This document shows, piece by piece, positions 25,078 to 33,104 of a stretch of DNA of 64,000 nucleotides. The DNA comes from an uncultured Christensenellaceae bacterium (GTDB lineage: Bacteria > Bacillota > Clostridia > Christensenellales > Borkfalkiaceae), in the NCBI GenBank assembly GCA_910587625.1, contig CAJUMW010000010.1, positions 12,795-76,794 of the forward strand. Reading direction: 5' to 3'. Position 1 is the first letter of the stretch. Every line of letters starts with the position of its first letter. The translations under genes were made by a program, and so were the position numbers. Below the pieces are notes generated by a model. It had not been told where the DNA came from. It ran no database searches and was given only the letters and a program-made list of their open reading frames with translations.

Positions 25078-26010
25078 CTAAACGCTTTTTATCTTTATTG
25101 CCGCGCCCGTGTTTGCGTCCTGATACATCACCCAATATCCCCTGTCCCGCTCTCCCTCGTCCAGAGGGATAAACGACGCCAGCTCCTTCATACTTTCGGG
25201 CGGAGTTTTGCTTTGATTTGTGGGCACGCCGTAACAGAGATATTCTGCATTGCCCCCCGAATATAGCACGCCGAACACATAAAAATACTCTCCGCCGTAA
25301 GTTATTTTAACCCACTTCGAACCTTCGATAAGCTTTTCAAGCTGCTCTTCACGGGGGTATTGTTTGAATATATTTTCAATCTCTTCTTTGGTTTTTTCGT
25401 AAAAAGCTCCGCCCGAAAGCCCTTTAAACGCGGCATATTCGGGGGGCAACTCGCTTTTTAGGCTGCTTTGCTCTTCTTCGACAGCGCCAACAGCCTGCGC
25501 ATTTTGCCCAGATTTTTGCCCGTCTTTCTCTTGCGCTTTATTCGAGCGTACAGTATCATCGCCTTCATTATTTTCGTATTCATAATAGTTGTCCTCCGCA
25601 ATAGCCTCGTCCTCGTACTCGGCGTTTTTTTTGGGTGTTTTCAGGTTTTCGAGCTTTTCGACTTCTTCCTTTAAAGCTATCACGGCATAATGGTAATTGC
25701 CGCATATTGCCGAGGCAACGGGAAAAACAGCGCCATTTACATAGCAGATAAGCGCGGCAAAACCACGCCCCGTATCCACCTCGCTTGCGCCTTCGAAATA
25801 CCCGTTTTCGACGACTACGGTATTTCTACCGTCGGTCACGGCGCAGACAAACCTGCCGTCGGTAAGCGGCGCAAAGTTTAAAAACGAAACCTCTATTTTA
25901 AGCTCGCGCCCGTACTTTTCGGCTTTTACAAGCCCCGACAGCGCGCCGCCGTCGGAAGAAAATCCGTCTTTAATCCCCTTGATGACGGCTATATTTTTGG
26001 TATAAGCCAT
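25078..26010 (-). CDS. Uncharacterised protein with a low-complexity linker
   Basis: A 310-residue protein with no recognised family. Residues 1-125 look like a beta-rich domain (RELKIEVSFLNF; GRFVCAVTDGRNTVVVENG). Residues about 126-195 are an acidic, Gln/Ser-rich linker with a Tyr/Asn patch (NYYEYENNEGDD). Residues 200-310 form a second globular part (WVKITYGGEYFYVFGVLYSG; YLCYGVP). No signal peptide or membrane span is seen, so it is probably cytoplasmic. The start has GAGGG upstream. Similar two-domain hypotheticals occur in other Clostridia, but no role is known to me. Confidence 0.7.
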   Translation of the reverse strand: MAYTKNIAVIKGIKDGFSSDGGALSGLVKAEKYGRELKIEVSFLNFAPLTDGRFVCAVTDGRNTVVVENGYFEGASEVDTGRGFAALICYVNGAVFPVASAICGNYHYAVIALKEEVEKLENLKTPKKNAEYEDEAIAEDNYYEYENNEGDDTVRSNKAQEKDGQKSGQNAQAVGAVEEEQSSLKSELPPEYAAFKGLSGGAFYEKTKEEIENIFKQYPREEQLEKLIEGSKWVKITYGGEYFYVFGVLYSGGNAEYLCYGVPTNQSKTPPESMKELASFIPLDEGERDRGYWVMYQDANTGAAIKIKSV

Positions 26011-26133
26011 AGAGCAACCCTCAAATTATTCTTTCATATTATTTTACTTTATGCGTATGCGAAAATATTATATAAATATGTAATAATATGTAGAATAAAC
26101 AAATTTATTTAAGTATTATACGTTCAAATATGT

Positions 26134-26162
26134 TTGATTTTTTCGCATTATTATAATATAAT
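26134..26162 (+). promoter_or_regulatory. Promoter of pckG
   Basis: TTGATT (26134-26139), 17 bases, TATAAT (26157-26162), in an AT-rich region; the leader is about 35 bases with AAGGAG. Confidence 0.7.
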
Positions 26163-26203
26163 AGTATTTGTAAGAGTTTTGAATTTTTTAAGGAGTTATT
26201 ATT

Positions 26204-28054
26204 ATGGCATTGACTAAAAACTCAAAGGTACTTGAGTTTGTTGAAGAGAGCGCAAAGCTCGGGCAGCCCGACAAAATAGTTTGGATTGACGGCAGCGCAA
26301 AACAGATAGCAGCGTTAAAAGAGGAGGCGGTTAAAAGCGGAGAGCTTATTAAACTCAACGAACAGCTCTTGCCCGACTGCTACCTTCACCGCACCAAAGT
26401 AAACGACGTTGCGCGCGTTGAGGACAGAACTTTTATCTGCACCAAAAACCGCGACGACGCCGGCCCCAACAACTATTGGATGGATCCCCGTCAGGCTTAC
26501 GAGCTTGCAAATGAAATTGCAAGGGGCTCGATGAAGGGCAGAACTATGTACGTTATCCCCTATTCCATGGGCGTAGTGGGCAGCAGTTTTGCAAAAATCG
26601 GCATCGAGGTTACCGACTCTATCTACGTTGTACTTAATATGAACATTATGACTCGCGTAGGCAAGCAGTGCCTTGACGCGCTTGGCAAGGACGGAGACTT
26701 TATAAAAGGCTTCCACGCAAAATGCAACGTTGACGCGGACAAGAGATATATAATGCACTTCCCCGAGGATAACACCATTATTTCTGTAAACTCGGCTTAC
26801 GGCGGCAACGTGTTGCTCGGCAAAAAGTGCTTTGCACTGCGCATTGCTTCCTATCTCGGCAAAAACGAGGGCTGGATGGCAGAGCATATGCTTATACTCG
26901 GCGTTACCTATCCCGACGGAGAAAAAAAGTACGTTGCGGCGGCTTTCCCCTCGGCTTGCGGCAAAACCAACCTTGCAATGCTTATTCCGCCCAAGCACTA
27001 CCTTGAAAAGGGCTATAAAATTGAAACCGTGGGCGACGACATTGCCTGGATAAGACGCGGAGAGGACGGCAGACTTTGGGCTGTAAACCCCGAAAACGGC
27101 TTCTTCGGCGTAGCCCCCGGCACGAACGAACACTCAAACTACAACGCGCTTAAATCGACACAGCGCGGCACCATTTTTACAAACGTTGCGCTCAATACCG
27201 ACAATATGACCGTTTGGTGGGAGGGACTTTCAAAGGAATTGCCCGAGCACTGCATAGATTGGACGGGTAAGCCTTGGGACCCCGCAAAATTCGACAAAAA
27301 GGATAAGTCGACCTGCGCGGCTCATCCCAACTCGAGATTTACGGCGCCTGCGACAAACTGCCCCTGCGTTTCTCCCGAGTTCGACTCGAAGAGAGGCGTT
27401 CCCCTTTCGGCAATTATCTTCGGCGGCAGACGCGCTTCCACCACTCCCCTCGTTTATGAAGCAAGGGATTGGAACCACGGCGTATTTATCGGCTCGGCAA
27501 TGTCCTCCGAAACGACGGCTGCGGCAACGGGCGCGACGGGCGTTCTCCGCCACGATCCCATGGCAATGAAGCCTTTTACGGGCTATCATATGGGAGATTA
27601 CTTTGCTCACTGGATTGAAATGGGCGCAAAAGTAACAAATCCCCCCAAAATTTTCAACGTAAACTGGTTCAGATGCGACAAAGACGGCAACTTTATGTGG
27701 CCCGGCTTCGGCGACAATATGCGCGTTCTCGAATGGATTTTGAAGCGTTGCGAGAATAAGGCTGACGCTGTTGAAACGCCCGTAGGCTTTGTTCCCCGCG
27801 CCGAGGATATCGACCTTACCGACCTCGACTATGAAATTAAAAAGGGTAAAAAGTTTACCGTCGACGACTTGAAAGAAATTCTTGAAATCGACGCAGACAA
27901 GTGGCTTAAAGAAGCCGACGAAATAGAGGGCTATTACAAGGGCACCATTAAGGACAGAATTCCCCAAGAACTTTGGGATTGCCTTGAAACGCTTAAAAGC
28001 AAGTGCTCGGCAGTTAAAAAACCCGCAAAAAAATCAACCGATAAAAACGATTAA
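26204..28054 (+). CDS. pckG: Phosphoenolpyruvate carboxykinase (GTP)
   Basis: A 616-residue GTP-type PEPCK (oxaloacetate + GTP to PEP + CO2 + GDP, reversible). It carries the kinase-1a P-loop with the active-site cysteine (FPSACGKTNLAML near residue 250), the Mn-binding VGDDIAWIRRGEDG, PENGFFGVAPGTN, and the guanine-binding region near FNVNWFRCDKDG. In anaerobes it may run towards oxaloacetate during fermentation. The C-terminal Lys-rich tail is a little longer than usual. It is monocistronic, with its own promoter and terminator. Confidence 0.98.
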   Translation: MALTKNSKVLEFVEESAKLGQPDKIVWIDGSAKQIAALKEEAVKSGELIKLNEQLLPDCYLHRTKVNDVARVEDRTFICTKNRDDAGPNNYWMDPRQAYELANEIARGSMKGRTMYVIPYSMGVVGSSFAKIGIEVTDSIYVVLNMNIMTRVGKQCLDALGKDGDFIKGFHAKCNVDADKRYIMHFPEDNTIISVNSAYGGNVLLGKKCFALRIASYLGKNEGWMAEHMLILGVTYPDGEKKYVAAAFPSACGKTNLAMLIPPKHYLEKGYKIETVGDDIAWIRRGEDGRLWAVNPENGFFGVAPGTNEHSNYNALKSTQRGTIFTNVALNTDNMTVWWEGLSKELPEHCIDWTGKPWDPAKFDKKDKSTCAAHPNSRFTAPATNCPCVSPEFDSKRGVPLSAIIFGGRRASTTPLVYEARDWNHGVFIGSAMSSETTAAATGATGVLRHDPMAMKPFTGYHMGDYFAHWIEMGAKVTNPPKIFNVNWFRCDKDGNFMWPGFGDNMRVLEWILKRCENKADAVETPVGFVPRAEDIDLTDLDYEIKKGKKFTVDDLKEILEIDADKWLKEADEIEGYYKGTIKDRIPQELWDCLETLKSKCSAVKKPAKKSTDKND

Positions 28055-28058
28055 TTTA

Positions 28059-28094
28059 AAACACCGCTTTGCAGATATCTGCAAAGCGGTGTTT
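28059..28094. terminator. Long perfect palindrome, intrinsic terminator of pckG
   Basis: Two 18-base complementary halves meeting at GATATC, starting AAACACCGC and ending GCGGTGTTT. It separates pckG from the convergent small gene. Confidence 0.85.
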
Positions 28095-28096
28095 AT

Positions 28097-28246
28097 TTAC
28101 TCTTCGTCTAAATTTTTAATATAGTTCTTTAAAATAATATTGATAAATTGCGAAACGGAACGGTCGTCTTTTTCCGCTTCTATCTTTACCCTTTCCAATA
28201 AATCTTCATCAATGGTTATACTGATACTTGTTTTTAACGGTTTCAT
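28097..28246 (-). CDS. Small ribbon-helix-helix (CopG/Arc-like) protein
   Basis: A 49-residue protein that is easily missed because of its length. The strand SISITIDEDLLERVK followed by DDRSVSQFINIILKNYIKN matches the ribbon-helix-helix pattern: a beta-strand that enters the DNA major groove, then two helices. It is probably an autoregulator of the divergent gene at 28335 or an antitoxin-like repressor, but no toxin gene is visible. There is no Shine-Dalgarno sequence; a promoter (TTGTCA-N16-TATGTT) predicts a leader of about 5 bases. Confidence 0.75.
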   Translation of the reverse strand: MKPLKTSISITIDEDLLERVKIEAEKDDRSVSQFINIILKNYIKNLDEE

Positions 28247-28257
28247 AAACAGATGAT

Positions 28258-28307
28258 AACATAAAATAATTTAAAAGCTTGACAACTAATATAAAATCGT
28301 GTAAACT
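28258..28307. promoter_or_regulatory. Overlapping divergent promoters of the RHH gene and the Cys-rich gene
   Basis: Rightward TTGACA (28279-28284)-N17-TAAACT (28302-28307). Leftward TTGTCA (28285-28280)-N16-TATGTT (28263-28258). The two -35 hexamers overlap by five bases; this is a likely RHH operator region. Confidence 0.6.
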
Positions 28308-28334
28308 AATAAAAAACACTTGTGGAGTTAGTAT

Positions 28335-28634
28335 ATGAAAGTGGAAGAAAAAATATGCATGAATTGTCGGCATTATAACGACCATCATGCAAACAATTCT
28401 TCAAGAAAATTTCATACCGGCGTATGCAGCAATTACGAACAAAATCAAAGGGGCGTATATGCTGTGCACGAAAAGGACACCTGCAGCGAGTGGAGAAGCT
28501 TTTATAAAAAGGTGAAAAATTTTTTTCGAAGGATAACGTTATCCCTTATGTTATTTTCAGATAATCCTGATAATCCTGATAATTTTGATATTATGGATAA
28601 ATTAAAAAATCAATCGGATAAAGAAGAAGAATAA
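28335..28634 (+). CDS. Small Cys-containing protein of unknown function
   Basis: A 99-residue protein. Four cysteines (C8 and C11 in ICMNCRHY, then two singles near 31 and 49, ending DTCSEW) with several histidines suggest a small zinc site in the first half. The second half is basic, then an acidic tail built on a 9-base DNA repeat (DNPDNPDNFDI). GGAG precedes the start. It is divergent from the RHH gene, and the shared control region suggests paired regulation. No family recognised. Confidence 0.65.
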   Translation: MKVEEKICMNCRHYNDHHANNSSRKFHTGVCSNYEQNQRGVYAVHEKDTCSEWRSFYKKVKNFFRRITLSLMLFSDNPDNPDNFDIMDKLKNQSDKEEE

Positions 28635-28669
28635 AAAAAACGCGCGCAAATGAATGCGCGTGTTTTTTT
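28635..28669. terminator. Bidirectional terminator
   Basis: ACGCGCGCA, a 6-base loop and TGCGCGTGT, flanked by A8 and T7, between the Cys-rich gene and khpB. Confidence 0.85.
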
Positions 28670-28683
28670 ATAACTGTTCTCTT

Positions 28684-29565
28684 TTATCTGTCGTCTTTTT
28701 TTAAATCGTTGCTGTTACCGAGAAAAGTACCGAAGTAAATTTCCTTCTTGGCGCGTTTTGCGCCGCTGTTTCTTGCTCCGCCGCGTCTTTCTCCGTAATT
28801 GCCGCCCCTGTCGCTGCGCTCGCGTCTTTCCCCGCGTTCGCCGAAACGGGAGCTGCGGTTGCCCCTTTCGCGTCTTGCGCCGCTTCTTTCGCCGCGCCTC
28901 TCCCCGAAGCGTACGCCCTTGTCGTAGGGCTTTGCATTGTTGGGAATTACTACAATGTATCTGTTGGGTTCTCTGCCCTCGGAAGCCGTTTTTACCTCGG
29001 TGTTGTCCGAAAGTGCGGCGTGAATTATGCGCCTTTCATAGGGGGACATAGGCTCTAAAATCATTTTTCTGCCCGTTTCAACGGCTTTTTTTGCAAGCTT
29101 GACAGCCAAATCCCTTAAAGTCTGTTCGCGCTGTGCGCGGTAATTTTCGCAATCGACAACAACCTTTTTATACTCGTCCTTGCCGATATTTGCGACTGCG
29201 CCGGCTATGCACTGAATTGCGTCGAGCACGTCGCCGCGCTTGCCGATAACGCGCGCCGAATTTTCACACTTTATATTTATTGTAAAGTTTTCATCGCTGT
29301 CGCTAACTTCGCTTGTGCCGTTTATGCCTATAATTTTCAATAGTCCGTCGATAAAAACGGCAGTTCTCTTTGCGTCGTCATCGGCGGCAACTTCCTCCGT
29401 CTTGGGGATAATTCTTATCTTAGCCTTGACCGAGCCGAACAGCTTCTTTTTTCCCTCTTCCAAAACTTCGTATTCAACTTCGTCGAGCGTAAGATTAAGC
29501 TCCTGCAAGCCCAAATCCAGCGCTTCGTCCACCGATTTTGCCGTGAAAATATACTTTTCTTCCAT
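28684..29565 (-). CDS. khpB: RNA-binding protein KhpB (Jag/EloR)
   Basis: A 293-residue protein with the full Jag layout: Jag-N domain at residues 1-50 (FTAKSVDEALDLGLQEL), type II KH domain near 75-145 (ARVIGKRGDVLDAIQ), and R3H domain near 150-210 (MSPYERRIIHAALSD..VKTASEGREPNRYIVV). An extra Arg/Gly-rich tail of about 75 residues (RRGERSGARRERG) resembles an RGG RNA-binding segment. The family controls cell elongation and mRNA stability with KhpA. Its ATG overlaps the yidC stop (TAATG). Confidence 0.96.
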   Translation of the reverse strand: MEEKYIFTAKSVDEALDLGLQELNLTLDEVEYEVLEEGKKKLFGSVKAKIRIIPKTEEVAADDDAKRTAVFIDGLLKIIGINGTSEVSDSDENFTINIKCENSARVIGKRGDVLDAIQCIAGAVANIGKDEYKKVVVDCENYRAQREQTLRDLAVKLAKKAVETGRKMILEPMSPYERRIIHAALSDNTEVKTASEGREPNRYIVVIPNNAKPYDKGVRFGERRGERSGARRERGNRSSRFGERGERRERSDRGGNYGERRGGARNSGAKRAKKEIYFGTFLGNSNDLKKDDR

Positions 29566-30797
29566 TATTTTAACCTCTTTGCATTCTTTGACGGCCTGTA
29601 TGAGTTGTCGTCGTCATTTCTGTTTTCAAATTTAACCGTAACTATCTTGTTTATTATAAGCGTCGTAATAAGCCCGTAGAAAGTGTTGGTAATCATATAT
29701 ACCGAGAACGCCGCCGAGTAGAAGAACGAGAATATACCGAACATTATGGGCATTATAATCATCATCCACTTATTGGCCGAAGCGCCGCTGCCGTCGACCG
29801 TTGCAAGCTCGTTTGTATCCTTTTGCGTGCGCATCATTATAAACTGCTGCAACAGCATAAAGCCGATTGACAGCACTATCAACACGAAATATCCGTTGGG
29901 GGTTTGCTTTTGCTCGGATAAGTTATAAGTTACCTCGTTGTAACCTAACTCATAGTTGGCGTTGTTGCTTGAACCGAGCGCCCTCGAAACCGACGACGCA
30001 AAATCCGAATACGAAGGTACCTTTTTGTTGAAATACGAGTCGGGATACCACATGTTGCCTATCCAGCCGAATTCCGTGGCTACCTTGTTCTCTTCATACC
30101 AATCGACTACGGCTTCTCTTGCGCCGAGCTGAACAAAGTCTATCACTACTTCCCACTTTGCGTTTTCATCCATAGCCGCAAATTCTTCGGCGTTGAATTC
30201 TTCGTCTTGGGTAGCGTAAAAATCGGCAAATTTGCCGAAATCGCACTGATAATTGTTGTTCTCACCCAATAAAAACTGCTTGTTTGTGTCGTTTTCTCCC
30301 GTCTGAACGTAAACTTCAACGCTTGAATTGTATGCGCCGACCATTTCGTTATAATTCTTCAAAGTTGCGTAGTTGGAATATACCGAAAACGACGAAAACA
30401 CCGTCATGAATATGATAAGCGAAACTATCATCGGCAAGCATGCGCCGATGGGGGAAAAACCGTTTGCTTTTTGCAGCTCCGCCACCTTTTGCTGGTACAT
30501 TTTTTCGTCGTTGGCGTACTGTTTTTTAAGCTTTTCCATCTGCGGCTTCATCTTTTTCATAAGAAGCGACTGCTTTTTTGTCTTTACCCTCGAATAAATG
30601 TCGAGAGGAAGCACAAGTGTTTTCAAACATAATGTAAACACTATGACGCCCAGCGCCACAGCTCCGTAAAAGTTTGAAAATAAATCGAATATCCAACCTA
30701 TTATACTGCCTATCCAATCGAGCGGAACCGAAGGAATCTTATCCACGCCGAATGAATTGAATATTTTGGATATCTCCAATATATTTGAAATGTTCAT
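29565..30797 (-). CDS. yidC: Membrane protein insertase YidC
   Basis: A 410-residue Oxa1-family insertase. TM2 with the conserved arginine region is near residues 40-70 (FTLCLKTLVLPLDIYSRVKTKKQ). A cytoplasmic coiled hairpin follows (MKPQMEKLKKQYANDEKMYQQKVAEL). TM3 starts at GFSPIGACLPMIVSLIIFMTVF. An unusually long hydrophilic insertion of about 150 residues (about 145-295) then precedes the last helices. Unlike Bacillus SpoIIIJ there is no lipobox at the N-terminus. It is part of the rnpA-yidD-yidC-khpB operon. Confidence 0.96.
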   Translation of the reverse strand: MNISNILEISKIFNSFGVDKIPSVPLDWIGSIIGWIFDLFSNFYGAVALGVIVFTLCLKTLVLPLDIYSRVKTKKQSLLMKKMKPQMEKLKKQYANDEKMYQQKVAELQKANGFSPIGACLPMIVSLIIFMTVFSSFSVYSNYATLKNYNEMVGAYNSSVEVYVQTGENDTNKQFLLGENNNYQCDFGKFADFYATQDEEFNAEEFAAMDENAKWEVVIDFVQLGAREAVVDWYEENKVATEFGWIGNMWYPDSYFNKKVPSYSDFASSVSRALGSSNNANYELGYNEVTYNLSEQKQTPNGYFVLIVLSIGFMLLQQFIMMRTQKDTNELATVDGSGASANKWMMIIMPIMFGIFSFFYSAAFSVYMITNTFYGLITTLIINKIVTVKFENRNDDDNSYRPSKNAKRLK

Positions 30798-30818
30798 ACC
30801 AATTGAATTATTTACCGT

Positions 30819-31103
30819 TTAAAGCACCCATTTTACGCTTCTGCGCTCGGGCGGAGGGTCGTAGCCGCCTTTGGATAGAGGATTACAGCGCAAAATGCGC
30901 CAACAACCCAAAATTATCCCCAAAATTACGCCTTTATTGTTTATAGCGCGCTTTGCGTACTCGGAACACGTCGGCTCGTACAGGCAAGTGCCCTTTGAAA
31001 TGTGCCGTTGATACAGCACTATAAGCCGCATCAAAAACCCCTTTATATACGGTTTAAAGACCTTTTTTCGCAATTTTTTAATAATTTTTTTTAATTTTTG
31101 CAT
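30819..31103 (-). CDS. yidD: Membrane protein insertion efficiency factor YidD
   Basis: A 94-residue protein. The conserved core is complete: YQRHISKG, EPTCSEYAKRAI and GCWRILRCNPLSKGGYDPPPE. A Lys-rich amphipathic N-terminal extension of about 20 residues (MQKLKKIIKKLRKKVFK) probably binds membrane. The gene overlaps the 3' end of rnpA by 13 bases and precedes yidC, its functional partner. Confidence 0.96.
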   Translation of the reverse strand: MQKLKKIIKKLRKKVFKPYIKGFLMRLIVLYQRHISKGTCLYEPTCSEYAKRAINNKGVILGIILGCWRILRCNPLSKGGYDPPPERRSVKWVL

Positions 31104-31417
31104 TCTTTTACTTTTTTAAAGCAAATTTTTATGCTCTTTTCAAAGGTCTTATATGAATACTCCTCTGCAACTTTGGGTATTAAAATTATCGAATACTGCT
31201 TGTCCAAAAGTTGACAGTTGTCCGAAAAAACCGCCCTTAAAAGCCGCTTTATTCTGTTGCGCTTGACTGCTTTTCCGTGTTTTTTAGATACCGCAACGCC
31301 CATACTCAGCGCGTTAGAGGGGAAATACAATAACGTAATATTAGGGGAAAATACTTTTTTTCCCCTTTGAAACAATTTTTGAAAGTCTGTATTTTTTTTT
31401 ATTCTCAGATATTTCAC
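31091..31417 (-). CDS. rnpA: Ribonuclease P protein component
   Basis: A 108-residue basic protein. It has the N-terminal LRIKKNTDFQKLFQRGKKV, the RNA-binding signature AVKRNRIKRLLRAVF, and MGVAVSKKHGKAV between them. It helps the RNase P RNA cleave tRNA 5' leaders. It lies 15 bases after rpmH and overlaps yidD, the classical origin-proximal order. Confidence 0.95.
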   Translation of the reverse strand: MKYLRIKKNTDFQKLFQRGKKVFSPNITLLYFPSNALSMGVAVSKKHGKAVKRNRIKRLLRAVFSDNCQLLDKQYSIILIPKVAEEYSYKTFEKSIKICFKKVKECKN

Positions 31418-31432
31418 AAAAATTCAAGCAAA

Positions 31433-31567
31433 TTAAGCGGTGAGCTTCTTTCTGCCCTTATTTCTTCTTCTCTTCAGTACTTTTCTACCTGCCGTAGACG
31501 ACATTCTCTTTCTGAAACCGTGAACCTTGCTTCTCTGTCTTTTTTTGGGCTGATAAGTCCTTTTCAT
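31433..31567 (-). CDS. rpmH: 50S ribosomal protein L34
   Basis: A 44-residue protein, highly basic, starting MKRTYQPKKRQRSK and continuing VHGFRKRMSSTAGRKVL. It is the full length for the family. It has its own strong promoter overlapping the dnaN stop. AGAGG lies about 11 bases before the ATG, rather far. Normally rpmH is divergent from dnaA; here it follows dnaN on the same strand. Confidence 0.97.
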   Translation of the reverse strand: MKRTYQPKKRQRSKVHGFRKRMSSTAGRKVLKRRRNKGRKKLTA

Positions 31568-31614
31568 AATTATTTTTACCTCTTAAATGTAGTTTTTTCT
31601 CAAAATACCCACTT

Positions 31615-31644
31615 ATTATATAATTAAAAATTATTTTCTGTCAA
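31615..31644 (-). promoter_or_regulatory. Promoter of the rpmH operon
   Basis: On the minus strand, TTGACA (31644-31639), 18 bases, TATAAT (31620-31615). The -35 overlaps the end of dnaN. Confidence 0.8.
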
Positions 31645-32744
31645 GCATTATTTGTTCTGACAGGTAAAATCAAATACAACTTGTCCTTATTTTCTGCGTT
31701 CTGGCAGATAAACGGCTGTATTCCGTTGTTGAAGGAAAGGCAAATTTTATCCTCGTTGAGCGCGTTTACCGCGTCTAAAATATACTTCGAATTCATTGCA
31801 ATGCGCACGTCTTTGCCGGTTATCTCGGCTTTTACGGGTTCTTGAACGCTGCCTATTTCCGAAACGGACGAAATTTCGATTTTATCTCCGCCGATATCTA
31901 ACACAATAAGGCTGTTTTTATCGTTTCTGACAAGAATTGCAGCGCGCTCGATACTTGCCTTCAACAAATCCTTTTCGACCGTAACCGTAGTTATAAAGCT
32001 TTTGGGGATTATATTGTCCTTTTTAATAAAATCTCCGCCGAATAATCTCGACGTCAAAACGGTATTGTCGCAAGAAACCAAAATCATACCGCGCTGAATA
32101 AAAATTTGAGTGTTTTCGTCGCTGTCGGGTATCATTTTTTCTATTTCTGAAAGCGTTCTCGCAGGACATATTATTTCCATACTTCCCGTAGCCGAAACAA
32201 CTTGTCCCTTAATTGTCGCAAGGCGGAAACCGTCGAGAGAGGTCACGCACAAGTCATTGTCGTTTATAACAAACTGACAGCCCTTTAAAATAGGTCTTGA
32301 ATCGTCTGTGGCGCAGCAAAAACAGGTAGAGCGGATAAATTCCTTCAAATCCGAGGTCTTTAAAACAAATGAATTTTCGTTTATCTGAGTATCGATAACG
32401 GGAAAATCATCGGCTGACAGCACCTGCATACTCGTCTGCGAGTCGGCGTAGCTTATTTCCATCTTATTTCCTTCGTGGAAAAGACAAATTTGCACTCCCT
32501 CGAGCTTCTTTATAAAATCCGAAAAATATTTGCCGGGAACGCATACGTCACCCTCTTCAAGCACTTCCGCTTTAATTGTCTTTATTATGGAAATCTCACC
32601 GTCTGTTGCGGAGAGAGTTAAACTGTCGTTTTTAACGCTTAATTTGATACATTCCAATACGGGAACGGTAGTTTTGGAAGAGCAGGCTTTAACAACTTTC
32701 AACACTGCTTCGGAAAGGTCCAAACCTTCGCAAACACATTTCAT
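31641..32744 (-). CDS. dnaN: DNA polymerase III beta subunit (sliding clamp)
   Basis: A 367-residue clamp with three repeated domains of about 120 residues each. Recognisable pieces are LECIKLSVKNDSLTLSATDGEISI, DDSRPILKGCQFVI.DNDLCVTSLDGFRLA and the C-terminal ILPVRTNNA. It tethers polymerase III to DNA as a dimeric ring. AAGGAGTCAATT precedes the start. No dnaA is next to it, which is unusual; upstream lies a region with DnaA-box-like sites instead. Confidence 0.97.
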   Translation of the reverse strand: MKCVCEGLDLSEAVLKVVKACSSKTTVPVLECIKLSVKNDSLTLSATDGEISIIKTIKAEVLEEGDVCVPGKYFSDFIKKLEGVQICLFHEGNKMEISYADSQTSMQVLSADDFPVIDTQINENSFVLKTSDLKEFIRSTCFCCATDDSRPILKGCQFVINDNDLCVTSLDGFRLATIKGQVVSATGSMEIICPARTLSEIEKMIPDSDENTQIFIQRGMILVSCDNTVLTSRLFGGDFIKKDNIIPKSFITTVTVEKDLLKASIERAAILVRNDKNSLIVLDIGGDKIEISSVSEIGSVQEPVKAEITGKDVRIAMNSKYILDAVNALNEDKICLSFNNGIQPFICQNAENKDKLYLILPVRTNNA

Positions 32745-33104
32745 AATTGACTCCTTATCGCTGTTTTCTTTGTTTTATCTTTTATATTATTAGAAAATTA
32801 TAATAGTATAAGTATTAGTAGGGGGTGTTGAATTGTGGATAAAATTCAAACCTCTTTTATTTTAACAGAAACAACTGCAAAATGCAACGAAAATTGCCCG
32901 TTTTCGGCCCTTTGATTGTGTGAATTTTTGTGTGCATAGTGCGTTTATAACTTGTTTATAAGTTAATAACTTTTCGTAATAAAAAACGTAAAACTTAAAA
33001 ACTCGAAAATTATTTTTGTGGTTTGTCGGATATCCACAAAAAATTGTTGAAAGTGGATAACTTTAAAGTTGAAATTGTTGAAAAATTATGATAATATTAT
33101 TTAT
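32745..33104. promoter_or_regulatory. dnaN-rsmG intergenic region with DnaA-box-like sites
   Basis: About 360 AT-rich bases between divergent genes. One perfect DnaA box on the minus strand (TGTGGATAA, 32834-32842), a one-mismatch box ATATCCACA (33030-33038) and AGTGGATAA (33052-33060, minus strand). An AACTT..AAGTT inverted repeat lies near 32950. The rsmG promoter TTGAAA-N17-TAATAT is at 33069-33097. It may be a second DnaA-bound origin segment or a DnaA-controlled dnaN promoter. Confidence 0.55.

Noticed and set aside
27230..27967. 245-codon minus-strand open frame inside pckG
   Set aside because: A shadow of the strongly conserved PEPCK sequence; no family pattern in the translation.
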